A stretch of 64,000 nucleotides of DNA from Acidovorax radicis (GTDB taxonomy: Bacteria; Pseudomonadota; Gammaproteobacteria; Burkholderiales; Burkholderiaceae_C), in NCBI RefSeq assembly GCF_020510705.1, contig NZ_CP075184.1, positions 310,001 to 374,000 of the forward strand, given 5' to 3'. The notes under the pieces were generated by a model. That model was not told the origin of the DNA, ran no database searches, and saw only the letters and a list, made by a program, of their open reading frames with translations. Position numbers and translations under genes: made by a program. Shown in pieces: positions 14,407 through 23,822 of this stretch; the stretch's first letter is position 1, and each line of letters opens with the position of its first letter.

Positions 14407-15384
14407 TCAGTACAGGCCGCGCGTGCGCGCCATCAGGCGCGTCAGCCCCAGCAGCGCATCGGTATGGGGGGTGGGGGTGTGGGTGATCTGGCCCAGCTCG
14501 CGCACGGCGCCCACCAGCGCGTCGATCTCCAGGGGCTTGCCCGCTTCCACGTCCTGCAGCATCGACGTCTTGAAGGCGCCGAGCTTGCGTGTGACGGCGT
14601 GGCGGTCTTCGGGCTGCTGGTCGATGGGCAGCCCCAGTTTTTCGCCAATGGCTTTGGCCTCCAGCATCACGGCCGACACAAAACCGAGAACCAGGTCGTC
14701 GTCAAGGATGCGGTCGGTCGTGGCGCCGGTCAGCGCGCTGATCGGGTTCATGGTGAGGTTGCCCCAGAGCTTGAACCAGATGTCTTTCTGGATGCAGTGG
14801 CTCACCTCCACATCGATGCCGCCGCGCTGCAGCGTCTCGGCCAGCGCTTGCAGGCGCGGGCTGCGGCTGCCGTCGGGCTCGCCCACGATGAGGCGGTTGC
14901 CGAAGTGCTGGCGGGCGAAACCCGGCGCCTCCAGCGAGCAGCTCGTGTGCACCACGCTGCCCACCACGTTGTGCGCAGGGATGGCTTTGGCAATCACGCC
15001 CCCCGCGTCCACGGATTCGAGGGCATGGCCCTGCGCAGCGCCACCAAAGCCGTCGAGGAACCACCATGGCACACCGTTCATCGCGGTGAGCACGATGGTC
15101 TCGGGCCCGATCAGCGGCGCCATGGCGCGTGCCACGTCGGGCAGGCCCGGGGCCTTGACGGCGACCACGACGAGGTCTTGCACGCCGAGTGCGGCCGGGT
15201 CGCTGTGGGCGGTGACGGGCACCTGCGCCAGGGTGCCGTCAGCGCGCCGCATGCGCAGCCCTTCGGCCTGCAGGGCGCGCAGCGTGTCGCCGCGCGCCAC
15301 CATGCTGACCGGGTGGCCCGCCTGCGCCAGGGCCACGCCCAGCCAGCCGCCGATGGCGCCTGCGCCGTAGATACAAACTTTCAT
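14407..15384 (-). CDS. 2-dehydropantoate 2-reductase family protein (PanE/ApbA)
   Basis: 325 residues. The N-terminal Rossmann motif GAGAIGGWLG (residues 7-16) binds NADPH. KLWGNLTMNPISALTG near 205-220 holds the conserved lysine and asparagine of the ketopantoate reductase fold. The family reduces ketopantoate to pantoate in pantothenate synthesis, but paralogues near aldolases often act on other 2-keto acids. Here it lies 34 bp downstream of an HpaI-type aldolase in the same direction, suggesting a shared catabolic substrate rather than vitamin synthesis; this is inference. Confidence 0.85.
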   Translation of the reverse strand: MKVCIYGAGAIGGWLGVALAQAGHPVSMVARGDTLRALQAEGLRMRRADGTLAQVPVTAHSDPAALGVQDLVVVAVKAPGLPDVARAMAPLIGPETIVLTAMNGVPWWFLDGFGGAAQGHALESVDAGGVIAKAIPAHNVVGSVVHTSCSLEAPGFARQHFGNRLIVGEPDGSRSPRLQALAETLQRGGIDVEVSHCIQKDIWFKLWGNLTMNPISALTGATTDRILDDDLVLGFVSAVMLEAKAIGEKLGLPIDQQPEDRHAVTRKLGAFKTSMLQDVEAGKPLEIDALVGAVRELGQITHTPTPHTDALLGLTRLMARTRGLY

Positions 15385-15418
15385 GGATGTCTGTCCTTGG
15401 GTCCGGAAGAAAAAAGAT

Positions 15419-16249
15419 TCAGTAGCCCGCGGGCCGGGTGGGGGCCGCGTCGGTCGCGCTGCGAAAGCGCGCCAGCAAATCCTGCGCCGCGCTGGTCAGC
15501 AGCATGGTGTCCACGCCCACGGCCACAAACAGCGCACCCGCCGCCAGCCACTGGCGCGCTTGCGATTCGGTGGTGGCCAGAATGCCCGGCGCCTTGCCCG
15601 CGCGCAGGATGCGCGCAATGCCATCGTGGATGGCGGCCTGCACATCCGGGTGCCCCGGGTTGCCGGGGTGTCCCATCGAGGCCGACAGGTCGGCCGGGCC
15701 GATGAACACCCCGTCCACACCGGGCGTGGCGGCGATGGCATCGAGGTGGGCCATGGCTTCCACCGTTTCGGCCTGCACCAGCAGGCAGATCTGCTGGTTG
15801 GCCTCGTGCACATACTGGGGGTACGCCTGCCAGCGCGACGAGCGGGCCAGCGCGCTGCCCATGCCGCGCACGCCTTCGGGCGCATAGCGCGTGGCGCGCA
15901 CCAGCTGCTGCGCCTGCTCGGGCGTATCGACCATGGGCACCAGCAGCGTCTGTGCGCCGATGTCCAGGTACTGTTTGATCAGCGCGGTGTCGCCCACGGG
16001 CACGCGCGCAATGGGGTGGGGTGCCTGCGCGCCGGGCGGCAGGGCGCTGGCCGCACTGGCAATGGCCTGCAGCTGATGCAGGATGGAGCGCAGGTCGTTG
16101 GGCGCATGTTCGCCATCGACCAGCAGCCAGTCGTAGCCGGTGCCGGCGAGGATTTCGGCGCTGTAGGCCTCGGCCAGGCCGAGCCACAGGCCGATTTGGG
16201 CCTGGCCCTGGGCCATGGCCTGTTTGAAGCGGTTGGTGGGTGTCTGCAA
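15419..16249 (-). CDS. HpcH/HpaI-family class II pyruvate aldolase
   Basis: 276 residues in the TIM-barrel family of 4-hydroxy-2-oxo acid aldolases (HpaI, GarL, RhmA). The motifs seen are [13 protein letters not shown] (near 40-52), [15 protein letters not shown], the [12 protein letters not shown] loop, VQAETVEAM (metal-binding Glu) and [14 protein letters not shown] (second metal ligand Asp). Members cleave 2-keto-3-deoxy or 2-keto-4-hydroxy acids to pyruvate and an aldehyde using a divalent metal. The exact substrate is not shown by the sequence. It appears to be the first gene of an operon with the PanE-like reductase. Confidence 0.88.
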   Translation of the reverse strand: MQTPTNRFKQAMAQGQAQIGLWLGLAEAYSAEILAGTGYDWLLVDGEHAPNDLRSILHQLQAIASAASALPPGAQAPHPIARVPVGDTALIKQYLDIGAQTLLVPMVDTPEQAQQLVRATRYAPEGVRGMGSALARSSRWQAYPQYVHEANQQICLLVQAETVEAMAHLDAIAATPGVDGVFIGPADLSASMGHPGNPGHPDVQAAIHDGIARILRAGKAPGILATTESQARQWLAAGALFVAVGVDTMLLTSAAQDLLARFRSATDAAPTRPAGY

Positions 16250-16364
16250 TCTGAGCTCCGTGCGGCGTTACCAAGCCCGCCATCGTACGGGCTGTGGCGG
16301 GCGTGTGCTGGCATGGCCGCTATAGTCGGCTGCCCCTGCATCGGGGCTTCCCCTTCATATCGCC

Positions 16365-17744
16365 ATGGCCAAAGAAAAAACCACGTTCACCTGTACCGAG
16401 TGCGGCGGCACCAGCCCGCGCTGGCTGGGCAAATGCCCGGCCTGCGGCGCTTGGAACACGCTGATCGAATCGGTGGCCGAGGCCGGGCCGGGCAAAAACC
16501 GCTACAGCGGCTCGCAGTTTGCGGGGCTGGCACAGGCCCAGGTGGTGATGCCGCTGTCGGCCATCGAGGCCAGCGATGTCGAGCGCACACCCAGCGGCAT
16601 TGACGAGCTGGACCGGGTGCTGGGCGGCGGCATTGTGGAAGGGGGCGTGGTGCTGATCGGCGGTGACCCTGGCATCGGCAAGTCCACCCTGCTGCTGCAG
16701 GCGCTGGATGCCCTGCAGCGTGCCGGGCTGCCCACGTTGTACGTGACGGGGGAAGAAAGCGGCGCCCAGGTGGCCTTGCGCTCCCGTCGCCTGGGGCTGG
16801 ACCATAGCCAGGTGAACGTGCTGGCCGAGATCCAGCTCGAAAAGATTTTGGCCACCATCGAGTCCATGCAACCTGCGGTGGCCGTGATCGATTCGATACA
16901 AACCGTCTATTCCGACCAGCTCACGTCCGCACCTGGCTCGGTGGCCCAGGTGCGTGAGTGCGCGGCCCATCTCACGCGCTGTGCCAAGGCCTCGGGCGTG
17001 GCCATCGTGCTGGTGGGGCATGTGACCAAGGAGGGGGCGCTGGCCGGCCCGCGCGTGCTGGAGCACATGGTGGACACGGTGCTGTATTTTGAAGGCGACA
17101 CGCACAGCCAGTTCCGCCTGGTACGGGCCATCAAGAACCGCTTTGGCGCGGTCAACGAGATTGGCGTGTTTGCCATGACCGAAAAGGGCCTCAAGGGGGT
17201 CACCAACCCCAGCGCGATCTTTTTGAGCCAGCACAGCGAGCCCGTGCCTGGTAGTTGTGTGATGGTGACGCTGGAAGGCACGCGCCCGCTGCTGGTCGAA
17301 ATCCAGGCACTGGTGGACAGCGGCGGCCCCAGCCCGCGCCGCCTGAGTGTGGGGCTGGACAAAGACCGCCTGGCCATGCTGCTGGCGGTGCTGCACCGCC
17401 ACGCGGGTGTGGCCTGCATGGACCAGGACGTGTTTGTGAACGCGGTGGGTGGCGTGCGCATCAGCGAGCCCGCCGCCGACCTGGCCGTGATGTTGTCCAT
17501 CACCTCAAGTCTGCGCGGCAAGGCCTTGCCCCGGGGGTTTCTGGCGTTTGGCGAAGTGGGGCTGGCGGGTGAGGTGCGGCCTGCACCGCGCGGGCAGGAG
17601 CGCCTGAAGGAGGCCGCCAAGCTGGGCTTCAGCGTGGCCGTGGTGCCCAAGGCCAACGCGCCCAAAAAGCCCATCGAGGGCCTCACCATCCATGCGGTGG
17701 AGCGGGTGGAAGAGGCGATGAATGTGGTGCGCGGTCTGGGCTGA
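16365..17744 (+). CDS. radA: DNA repair protein RadA
   Basis: 459 residues. The N-terminal zinc finger is C10-x2-C13 ... C24-x2-C27; the RecA-like ATPase core has Walker A GGDPGIGKST (99-108); the RadA-specific KNRFG is at 257-261; the Lon-protease-like C-terminal domain includes SGGPSPRRLSVGLDKDRL and GEVGLAGEVRPAPRGQERL. RadA is a hexameric helicase that drives branch migration in homologous recombination. The ATG at 16365 follows the start of the divergent hpaI-like gene by 115 bp. Its stop converges with the next gene with only 9 bp between them. Confidence 0.96.
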   Translation: MAKEKTTFTCTECGGTSPRWLGKCPACGAWNTLIESVAEAGPGKNRYSGSQFAGLAQAQVVMPLSAIEASDVERTPSGIDELDRVLGGGIVEGGVVLIGGDPGIGKSTLLLQALDALQRAGLPTLYVTGEESGAQVALRSRRLGLDHSQVNVLAEIQLEKILATIESMQPAVAVIDSIQTVYSDQLTSAPGSVAQVRECAAHLTRCAKASGVAIVLVGHVTKEGALAGPRVLEHMVDTVLYFEGDTHSQFRLVRAIKNRFGAVNEIGVFAMTEKGLKGVTNPSAIFLSQHSEPVPGSCVMVTLEGTRPLLVEIQALVDSGGPSPRRLSVGLDKDRLAMLLAVLHRHAGVACMDQDVFVNAVGGVRISEPAADLAVMLSITSSLRGKALPRGFLAFGEVGLAGEVRPAPRGQERLKEAAKLGFSVAVVPKANAPKKPIEGLTIHAVERVEEAMNVVRGLG

Positions 17745-17753
17745 AGCAGGGAC

Positions 17754-18437
17754 TCAGCCCACCGGCCTGCAGGTTGCGTTGGCGCGCTGGTACAGGACGC
17801 TGCCGCTGTATATGCCGAAGACCTCCTCGCGCGTGCAATGCAGGGTCATCATTTGCTGACCCTGCAGGGAAACGGCCGTTGACGTTTCGGACTTGGCGAC
17901 GGCTTGGGTGCCGTCGGCATTGATGCGAATATCGGTTTTTCCAAGGCGGGTGGAGGCACTCAGGCCGCTCGCCTGCATGGCTTGTGCGGACTGCAGCTGC
18001 AGATCGCAGATCTCGCGGCGGCCGCCGGAAAAAACGCTCGCAGGGTTGCTGCTGTGGTCCGTCAGCTTGAAGGTCAGGTCCGGCGCGGCCAGCGCACATT
18101 GGGCCCGGTGGTCCGACCGATCTCCCAGATCCAGCGCACGCCGGAGCACCCCTTCCACGATGGCCACCGTGAGCTTGGTGACGTTGCCCTCGACCTTCCC
18201 GCCCGCAACGGCGGTTGGTGGGGTCACGGCAGGCGCGGCCTTGGCTGCTGCAGACGGTGCAGATGCTACAGGCCGCTGGGCCATGGGCGCTTTCGGGCGC
18301 GGAGCTTGCAGGCACGCCCGGTCGGAGTAAGTCGTGTGTCCTTTGTCGTCCGTGCACTTGAACAGGGTCTGAGCGATGGTGGAGTGCGCGCCCAGCGCAG
18401 CGGTCAGGGTGGCGAGCAGGAGGTGTGTTGTGCGCAT
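17754..18437 (-). CDS. Exported DUF4124-type protein of unknown function
   Basis: 227 residues. A signal peptide (about 1-22, MRTTHLLLATLTAALGAHS, cleavage near TIAQ) is followed by a short DUF4124-like module (LFKCTDDKGHTTYSDRAC, residues 25-42), an Ala/Pro-rich linker (45-80) and a C-terminal domain of about 145 residues with four cysteines that could form disulphides. DUF4124 proteins are periplasmic and uncharacterised. It is monocistronic, convergent with radA and divergent from the next gene. Confidence 0.7.
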   Translation of the reverse strand: MRTTHLLLATLTAALGAHSTIAQTLFKCTDDKGHTTYSDRACLQAPRPKAPMAQRPVASAPSAAAKAAPAVTPPTAVAGGKVEGNVTKLTVAIVEGVLRRALDLGDRSDHRAQCALAAPDLTFKLTDHSSNPASVFSGGRREICDLQLQSAQAMQASGLSASTRLGKTDIRINADGTQAVAKSETSTAVSLQGQQMMTLHCTREEVFGIYSGSVLYQRANATCRPVG

Positions 18438-18710
18438 GGGTTGGGCTGCGGAGGCGTGGTGGGTGAAATGGCACTATTAGAACGTGTTGATTCCCTGCAA
18501 AGAGGCCTCTGTGCGGGTGGTGCAGATCGGTGGTCTACGCGGCAAGGCAGCGCAAGGCGTGGCCATGCGGGCCGGGGCGGCTGAAGAACGCCCTATCTGC
18601 GCGGCCTTTCGCGGGGCGCTGGTTCGCGGCATGCCTGAGCAGGTGCCATGTCGGGCTATCTACGCAATCCCCACACAACCGCGTGGACCGCGTCGTAAGA
18701 CAATCGAGCC

Positions 18711-19145
18711 ATGAATTTACGCAATATCTTGTTGCCCCTGGGGGGCGTGGCTCTGATCGGGTTTGGTTTTTACGCTTATGGGTGGGCTGGCGTGGCGGCG
18801 GTCGCTGGCGGGCTGGTCATGTGGGCCCTGCTGCATTTCACGCGGCTTGTGAACGTGATGAAGAAAGCCGCCAAACGCCCTATCGGCTACGTGGGCAGCG
18901 CCGTCATGCTCAATGCACGGCTTGCCGAGGGGGTGAATCTGATGCATGTGGTGGCGATGACGCAGGCGCTGGGCGAGCTGCGGTCGCCAGAGGGCGCCGA
19001 TCCCGAGGTGTATCGCTGGACGGACGGCACACAATCGCATGTGACCTGCGAGTTTCGGCAGGGCAAGCTGGTCAAGTGGGTGCTTTTCCGGCCCGACGCT
19101 GACGGCGCAACGCCCGATGAGCGTAAATCACCCGAGGCCCCGTAA
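18711..19145 (+). CDS. Small conserved membrane protein upstream of ilvE
   Basis: 144 residues: two membrane helices at about 7-25 and 28-46, then a soluble domain ending in VTCEFRQGKLVKWVLFRPD. Proteins like this precede ilvE in related genomes and sometimes carry the name glycerate kinase without any kinase motif; none is visible here. The ATG at 18711 is the first start. The gap of 38 bp to ilvE suggests cotranscription. Function unknown. Confidence 0.6.
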   Translation: MNLRNILLPLGGVALIGFGFYAYGWAGVAAVAGGLVMWALLHFTRLVNVMKKAAKRPIGYVGSAVMLNARLAEGVNLMHVVAMTQALGELRSPEGADPEVYRWTDGTQSHVTCEFRQGKLVKWVLFRPDADGATPDERKSPEAP

Positions 19146-19183
19146 AATCCCGGTTTTGCGACCTACAGCAACAAAGGATACCC

Positions 19184-20122
19184 ATGAGCCCCGTAGTTCC
19201 CTCGATGGCCGATCGTGACGGCAAGATATGGATGGACGGCCAGATGGTTGACTGGCGCGATGCCAAGATCCATGTTCTGACACACACCCTGCATTACGGA
19301 TGCGGCGCCTTTGAGGGCGTACGTGCCTACAACACGGCCAACGGCACGGCCATCTTCCGCCTCGAAGAGCATACAGATCGCCTGTTCAACAGCGCCAAGA
19401 TTTTGCGCATGAAGATTCCGTTCACCAAGGAAGAAGTGAACGAGGCGCAAAAGGCCGTGGTGCGTGAAAACAAGCTCGAATCCTGCTATTTGCGTCCATT
19501 GGCCTGGATCGGCTCCCAAAAGCTGGGTGTTTCACCCCGGGGCAACCAGATCCACCTGATGGTGGCTGCCTGGGCCTGGGGCGCCTATCTGGGCGAAGAG
19601 GGCATGAAGCGTGGCATCCGTGTCAAGACCAGCAGCTACACGCGCCACCACGTCAACATCACCATGACGCAGGCCAAGGCGGTGAGCAACTACACCAACT
19701 CCATCCTGGCCAATATGGAGGCGCTGGACGATGGTTACGACGAAGCGCTGCTGCTCGACAGCTCCGGCTTTGTGTCTGAAGGCGCGGGCGAGAACATCTT
19801 TGTCATCAAGGGCGGCGTGATCTATACGCCCGACCTGTCGGCCGGCGCCCTGAACGGCATCACCCGCAACACGGTATTCCACATCGCCAAGGACCTGGGC
19901 CTGGAGATTGTGCAAAAGCGCATCACGCGCGATGAGGTATACATCGCCGACGAAGCCTTCTTTACCGGCACGGCCGCCGAAGTGACGCCTATCCGTGAGC
20001 TGGACCGCATCGAGATCGGTGCCGGATCGCGAGGGCCCATCACTGAAAAAATCCAGAACGCGTTCTTTGACATCGTGAACGGCCGCAACCCCGCATACGC
20101 CCGCTGGCTCTCCAAGGTCTGA
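19184..20122 (+). CDS. ilvE: Branched-chain amino acid aminotransferase
   Basis: 312 residues, fold type IV PLP enzyme. HYGCGAFEGVRAYNT (about 38-52) and the PLP-lysine segment MTQAKAVSNYTNS (near 165-177) are present, as is the cofactor-binding GFVSEGAGENIFVIK. It makes Val, Leu and Ile from their keto acids with glutamate. GGAT lies 8-11 bp upstream of the ATG (in AAAGGATACCCATG). It is followed 3 bp later by the zinc-finger gene, so the two are coupled. Confidence 0.95.
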   Translation: MSPVVPSMADRDGKIWMDGQMVDWRDAKIHVLTHTLHYGCGAFEGVRAYNTANGTAIFRLEEHTDRLFNSAKILRMKIPFTKEEVNEAQKAVVRENKLESCYLRPLAWIGSQKLGVSPRGNQIHLMVAAWAWGAYLGEEGMKRGIRVKTSSYTRHHVNITMTQAKAVSNYTNSILANMEALDDGYDEALLLDSSGFVSEGAGENIFVIKGGVIYTPDLSAGALNGITRNTVFHIAKDLGLEIVQKRITRDEVYIADEAFFTGTAAEVTPIRELDRIEIGAGSRGPITEKIQNAFFDIVNGRNPAYARWLSKV

Positions 20123-20125
20123 ACC

Positions 20126-20332
20126 ATGTCCCAAGCTGTTGTTGAATTGCTCGCCAAAGAGCTGACCGAACAGGGCGGTGTTTTCTGCCCCAATCCCAAA
20201 GCTGGCATGCAGCTGTGGAACTCCCATCCCCGCGTGTATCTGGATATTGCCCACACCGGCGAGGCCAAGTGCCCCTATTGCGGGACGCAATACCGCCTGA
20301 AGGCCGGGGAAGTCGTCCAGGGAGCGCATTGA
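20126..20332 (+). CDS. CHCC-type zinc-finger protein (NDUFS6-like, PF10276 type)
   Basis: A 68-residue protein with Cys21, His34, Cys49 and Cys52 (KCPYCGTQYRLK), the zinc ligands of the zf-CHCC family related to the NDUFS6 subunit of mitochondrial complex I. In Betaproteobacteria it commonly follows ilvE. It starts 3 bp after the ilvE stop. A cytoplasmic role is likely; the exact function is unknown. Confidence 0.88.
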   Translation: MSQAVVELLAKELTEQGGVFCPNPKAGMQLWNSHPRVYLDIAHTGEAKCPYCGTQYRLKAGEVVQGAH

Positions 20333-20383
20333 TCGCGCTGCAGACGGTGTTGTGCCCGGCGGGCGGCATATGAAACACATCCA

Positions 20384-21538
20384 GTGAACGACGCTGCGCA
20401 CAGAGAGCTGACGCAGGCGGTGGGGCAGCCTTTGAGGGTGATGCATTTCGTCACCGGCGGGTTTTCGGGTGCCACGCAAGTGGCGGTCGATTTGTGTCTG
20501 GCCGCGCAGGGCGACCCGTGCTTGCAGACGCTGCTGGTGCTTCGGCGCAAGCGCAATACGTCGCCAGCGCGGGTCCACGCGCTCCAGGCCCAGGGCCTGC
20601 AGGTCAAGGTGGTCTCCAACTGGCTGCACGCGCTGACCGTCTGGGAGACCCGCCAGATCATCCGCGCGTGGACGCCCGATGTGGTGTTTGCCCACGGCTT
20701 CAGCGACCACATCTGGGGCCGGCAAGCCGCGCATGCCGAAGGCGTGCCGCGCATCTTTCATGTGGAGCACAACGCGCGCGAGCGCTACACCCCCCGTCGC
20801 TTGCGGCAGGCGCTGGCGCTGGCGCCGTACACCGAGGCCAGCATTGGCGTGTCCGAAGGCGTGCGCACCAGCCTGATCGAGCGGGGTTTTGCGCCGCAGC
20901 AGTGCCTGGCCATTCCCAACGGGATCGCGCTGGAGCGTTTTCCGGACAGCCTGGTGCCCGCGCACTGGCAGGACCGTGCGGGCAGCATCCTCATGGCCTC
21001 GCGATTTGCGAGGCAAAAAGACCACGACACGCTGATCCAGGCGCTTGCGTTGCTGCGCGCCCGGGGGGTAAGCCCCACCCTGTATCTGGCCGGTGCCGGC
21101 AACGCGCGGCTGAAGCGCCAGGCCCAGGCCCAGGTGGCGCACCTGGGCCTGCAGGAGCAGGTGCATTTTTTGGGCAATGTGGCGGATCTGCCGCAGCGGC
21201 TGGCGGCGACGCAGATTTTTGTGTTGTCCACCCGGTGGGAAGGCATGCCTTTGGCGCTGGTGGAAGCCATGGCTGCTGGCTGTGCGTGTATCGGCACCGA
21301 TGTGGTGGGCGTGCGCGAGGTCATCGATAACGGCCGCACGGGTCTGCTCGTGCCACCCGGCGATGCCGGGGCCCTTGCTGACGCGATCGCCCGGCTCCTG
21401 CAAAACTGGCCCCTGGCGGAGTATTTGGGCCAGGCTGCGCGCCAGCGTGCCCTGTCAACCTATGGCCGTGAGCACATGTGGCTACGCTACCGCGCCCTGT
21501 TGGGCGCAGATATAAAAAAGAAAACATGCGGGCTATGA
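20384..21538 (+). CDS. Family 4 glycosyltransferase
   Basis: 384 residues, GT-B fold. The N-terminal acceptor domain begins MHFVTGGFSGATQVAVDL (residues 20-37); the C-terminal donor-binding domain contains GNVADLPQRLAATQIFVLST (near 265) and the EX7E motif region EGMPLALVEAMAAGCACIGT. Start chosen: GTG at 20384; the ATG at 20441 is possible but would leave no N-terminal strand lead-in. It opens a run of cell-surface glycan genes, probably lipopolysaccharide, and its stop overlaps the next start (ATGA at 21535). Confidence 0.85.
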   Translation: MNDAAHRELTQAVGQPLRVMHFVTGGFSGATQVAVDLCLAAQGDPCLQTLLVLRRKRNTSPARVHALQAQGLQVKVVSNWLHALTVWETRQIIRAWTPDVVFAHGFSDHIWGRQAAHAEGVPRIFHVEHNARERYTPRRLRQALALAPYTEASIGVSEGVRTSLIERGFAPQQCLAIPNGIALERFPDSLVPAHWQDRAGSILMASRFARQKDHDTLIQALALLRARGVSPTLYLAGAGNARLKRQAQAQVAHLGLQEQVHFLGNVADLPQRLAATQIFVLSTRWEGMPLALVEAMAAGCACIGTDVVGVREVIDNGRTGLLVPPGDAGALADAIARLLQNWPLAEYLGQAARQRALSTYGREHMWLRYRALLGADIKKKTCGL

Positions 21539-22803
21539 GTCAAATGGCGACAGCAATCACACGGGCGACCGTTCCATCCCACATGACCACGCTGGCGGCT
21601 TTTCTGCTGCCTGCGCTGGCACTGTGGGTGCCGTCGGGCTACTCCTACGGCGCGCTGGTGCTGCTGTTGGGGGCTTTGTGTTTTGCCCCTGTGTGGCTGC
21701 GGCTCAAGCCCGACGGCGCCACCATGGGGCTGGCGTTGCTATTAGCGGGCATGGGGGGCATGTGGTTTCTGCTGTCGCTGGACACAGGCCCCGCCCACTG
21801 GGATAAGGGCCTCAAATGGCTGCTCGGGGCGGTGAGCCTGCTCTTTGCGGTTGCCTATCCGCCGCGCCCGCGCGCCTTCACCCTGGGCTTGCCCATTGGG
21901 TGTATCGGCATGGGGGTTTTGGCGCTGTGGCAAACGCAGGGCTTGGGCATGGAGCGTGCAACGGGCTATACCAACACCATCCAGTGGGGCAACCTGTCCC
22001 TGTTGCTGGCTTGTCTGACCGCCGTGCCTCTGGTGGTGTTCTGGCGCGTGTATGGCAAGCCCTGGCGCGCCGTGATGGGGCTGGCGATCGGACTCGGACT
22101 GGCGGGCTCGTTGCTGTCGCAGTCGCGCGGAGGCTGGCTGGCGCTGATCGGCGTGCTGGCGCTGGGGCTGCTGTTGGTCTGGCGCCTGCATCGCCCGCTG
22201 TTTGTGCCGCTGCTGGCCGGCGCAGCGGGGCTGCTGGTGGTGCTGGCGCTGGTGCTGGGCCTTACACCGCGCTTTAAAGAGCGCATTGACCTGGCAACGA
22301 CGGAGATCACCGGGTATGTGGAAGCCGGCAAAGAGAACACGTCGCTGGGTCTGCGCCTTGCGCAATATGGCTTGGTCGCCCAGCTCATACCGCAAAAACC
22401 CTGGCTGGGCTGGGGGGCGCACGGCTTCGTGGCCGAAATGCAGCGGCGTGTGGACGCGGGAGAGTATGGGCCGGAGATGATGCATTACCCGCAGATCCAC
22501 AACGACTTCCTGGATGTGTGGGTCAAGGTCGGGATCCTGGGCGTGCTGCTGCAGGCGGCGCTTTTTGCCTGGGTGCTGGCCATGTTCTGGCCCCGCCGCG
22601 CACGGCTGAGCCGCTACGCCGAGGACTCGCCCCCTTGGCGCGATGCGCTGGCACTGCGGGTCATGGGCTGTGTGGTGCCGGTGGCCTACCTGTTCTTTGG
22701 CATGTCGCAACCATTTTTCAATCACAACAGCGGCATCATGTGCTTCGTGTTCTACGTGGCCGTGTTGTGGTCTTCCCTGCAGGGTGTGGAGCGAGGCCGC
22801 TGA
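21535..22803 (+). CDS. O-antigen ligase / Wzy-family membrane protein
   Basis: 422 residues with about eleven membrane helices. The Wzy_C domain carries SLLSQSRGGWLALIGVLALG (near 190-210), and a long periplasmic loop with GWGAHGFVAEMQRR...YPQIHNDFLDVWVKVGILG (near 298-340) holds the His residue typical of WaaL-type ligases. These enzymes join polymer to lipid A core or polymerise it in the periplasm. The ATG at 21535 overlaps the upstream stop (ATGA); ATGs at 21526 and 21478 are alternatives. It is coupled to the following GT2 gene. Confidence 0.82.
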   Translation: MSQMATAITRATVPSHMTTLAAFLLPALALWVPSGYSYGALVLLLGALCFAPVWLRLKPDGATMGLALLLAGMGGMWFLLSLDTGPAHWDKGLKWLLGAVSLLFAVAYPPRPRAFTLGLPIGCIGMGVLALWQTQGLGMERATGYTNTIQWGNLSLLLACLTAVPLVVFWRVYGKPWRAVMGLAIGLGLAGSLLSQSRGGWLALIGVLALGLLLVWRLHRPLFVPLLAGAAGLLVVLALVLGLTPRFKERIDLATTEITGYVEAGKENTSLGLRLAQYGLVAQLIPQKPWLGWGAHGFVAEMQRRVDAGEYGPEMMHYPQIHNDFLDVWVKVGILGVLLQAALFAWVLAMFWPRRARLSRYAEDSPPWRDALALRVMGCVVPVAYLFFGMSQPFFNHNSGIMCFVFYVAVLWSSLQGVERGR

Positions 22804-23822
22804 TGGTCTGGCTCAGCGTCCTAGTGCCTGTCTACAACGTGAAGCCCTATCTGCACGAGTGCCTGGCTTCGGTTGTCGAGCAGGCCGGCGATGATGCGGG
22901 CATACAAATCCTGGTGTTGGACGATAGCTCGACCGACGGCTCCTGGCCCCTGTTGCAGGAACTGGCCCAACGCTGGCCCGGGCGGCTGCAATTGCTGCAG
23001 CACGCGCGCAACGGCGGCCTGAGCGCCGCGCGCAACACGTTGATTGACGCTGCGCAGGGCCGCTATTTGTGGTTTCTGGACTCGGACGACAAGCTCTTGC
23101 CGGGCTCTATTGCACGTCTGCGCGCGATTGTGCAGGCGCATGCTCCCGATGTGGTGTTGTGCGACTTTTCCGTCTGGCGCGAGCGCCCCCGGTTCAAGCA
23201 CCGGTTGCGCGGCGAGCGTCACCGGCGCAGCTTTCAGGGCCCGGCCAGGCAATTGGTGAACGACCGCTGCACGCTGGTCGCGGGCATGCTGGCGACGGGG
23301 CAACTTCACGCTTGGTCGAAGATCTCGCTGCGTGCGCTGTGGGGGCAGGATCTGCGTTTTCCGCCCGGCCGTTATTTTGAAGACATGGCGACCATGCCAC
23401 TGATGGCCCTGCGCGCGCAGAGCTTTTATTACGAACCGCAGCCCTGGGTGGCCTACCGCCAGCGCGCCAGCAGCATTCTGTCCACCATGAGTCTGCCCAA
23501 GGCGATCGACCAGTCCACAGCGCTGCTCCCGTTGGCGCAGGCATTGCCTCTGACGCCGTGCCACACCCATGCCGGTGTGCGCCTGGCGCTGGCGCAGCAG
23601 GCCGCGCGCAGCCTGATCGGTGCGCTGCGCCATGTGTGCCGATCTTCGGGCGGCGCCACACCCGACGAAGCCCCCTCGCGCATTGCCGCGCGCATGCGCC
23701 AGAACTTCTGCGACATCTCGCCGCTAGCGCCCCAGGCGCTGGCGCGCGCCTACCTGCTGCGCGGCTGGTGGCTGCGCAGACACCGGTTTTTGCGCTGGTA
23801 CGGCATGAGGCCAAAGCCATGA
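22803..23822 (+). CDS. Family 2 glycosyltransferase
   Basis: 339 residues. The GT-A domain begins at once: MVWLSVLVPVYNVKPYLHEC, then LVLDDSSTDGSW (donor-site acidic residues) and RYLWFLDSDDKLLPG (DxD-like metal site, near 95-108). The C-terminal 130 residues are Arg-rich and helical, common in LPS core transferases. The start ATG shares one base with the ligase stop (TGATG), so translation is coupled. It belongs to the 20384-24681 glycan operon. Confidence 0.87.
   Translation: MVWLSVLVPVYNVKPYLHECLASVVEQAGDDAGIQILVLDDSSTDGSWPLLQELAQRWPGRLQLLQHARNGGLSAARNTLIDAAQGRYLWFLDSDDKLLPGSIARLRAIVQAHAPDVVLCDFSVWRERPRFKHRLRGERHRRSFQGPARQLVNDRCTLVAGMLATGQLHAWSKISLRALWGQDLRFPPGRYFEDMATMPLMALRAQSFYYEPQPWVAYRQRASSILSTMSLPKAIDQSTALLPLAQALPLTPCHTHAGVRLALAQQAARSLIGALRHVCRSSGGATPDEAPSRIAARMRQNFCDISPLAPQALARAYLLRGWWLRRHRFLRWYGMRPKP

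Noticed and set aside
18479..18710. Short ORFs in the spacer before the small membrane protein
   Set aside because: No start signal or recognisable domain; partial similarity to a family B end (TTAGAACGTGTT near 18477) was too weak to call.
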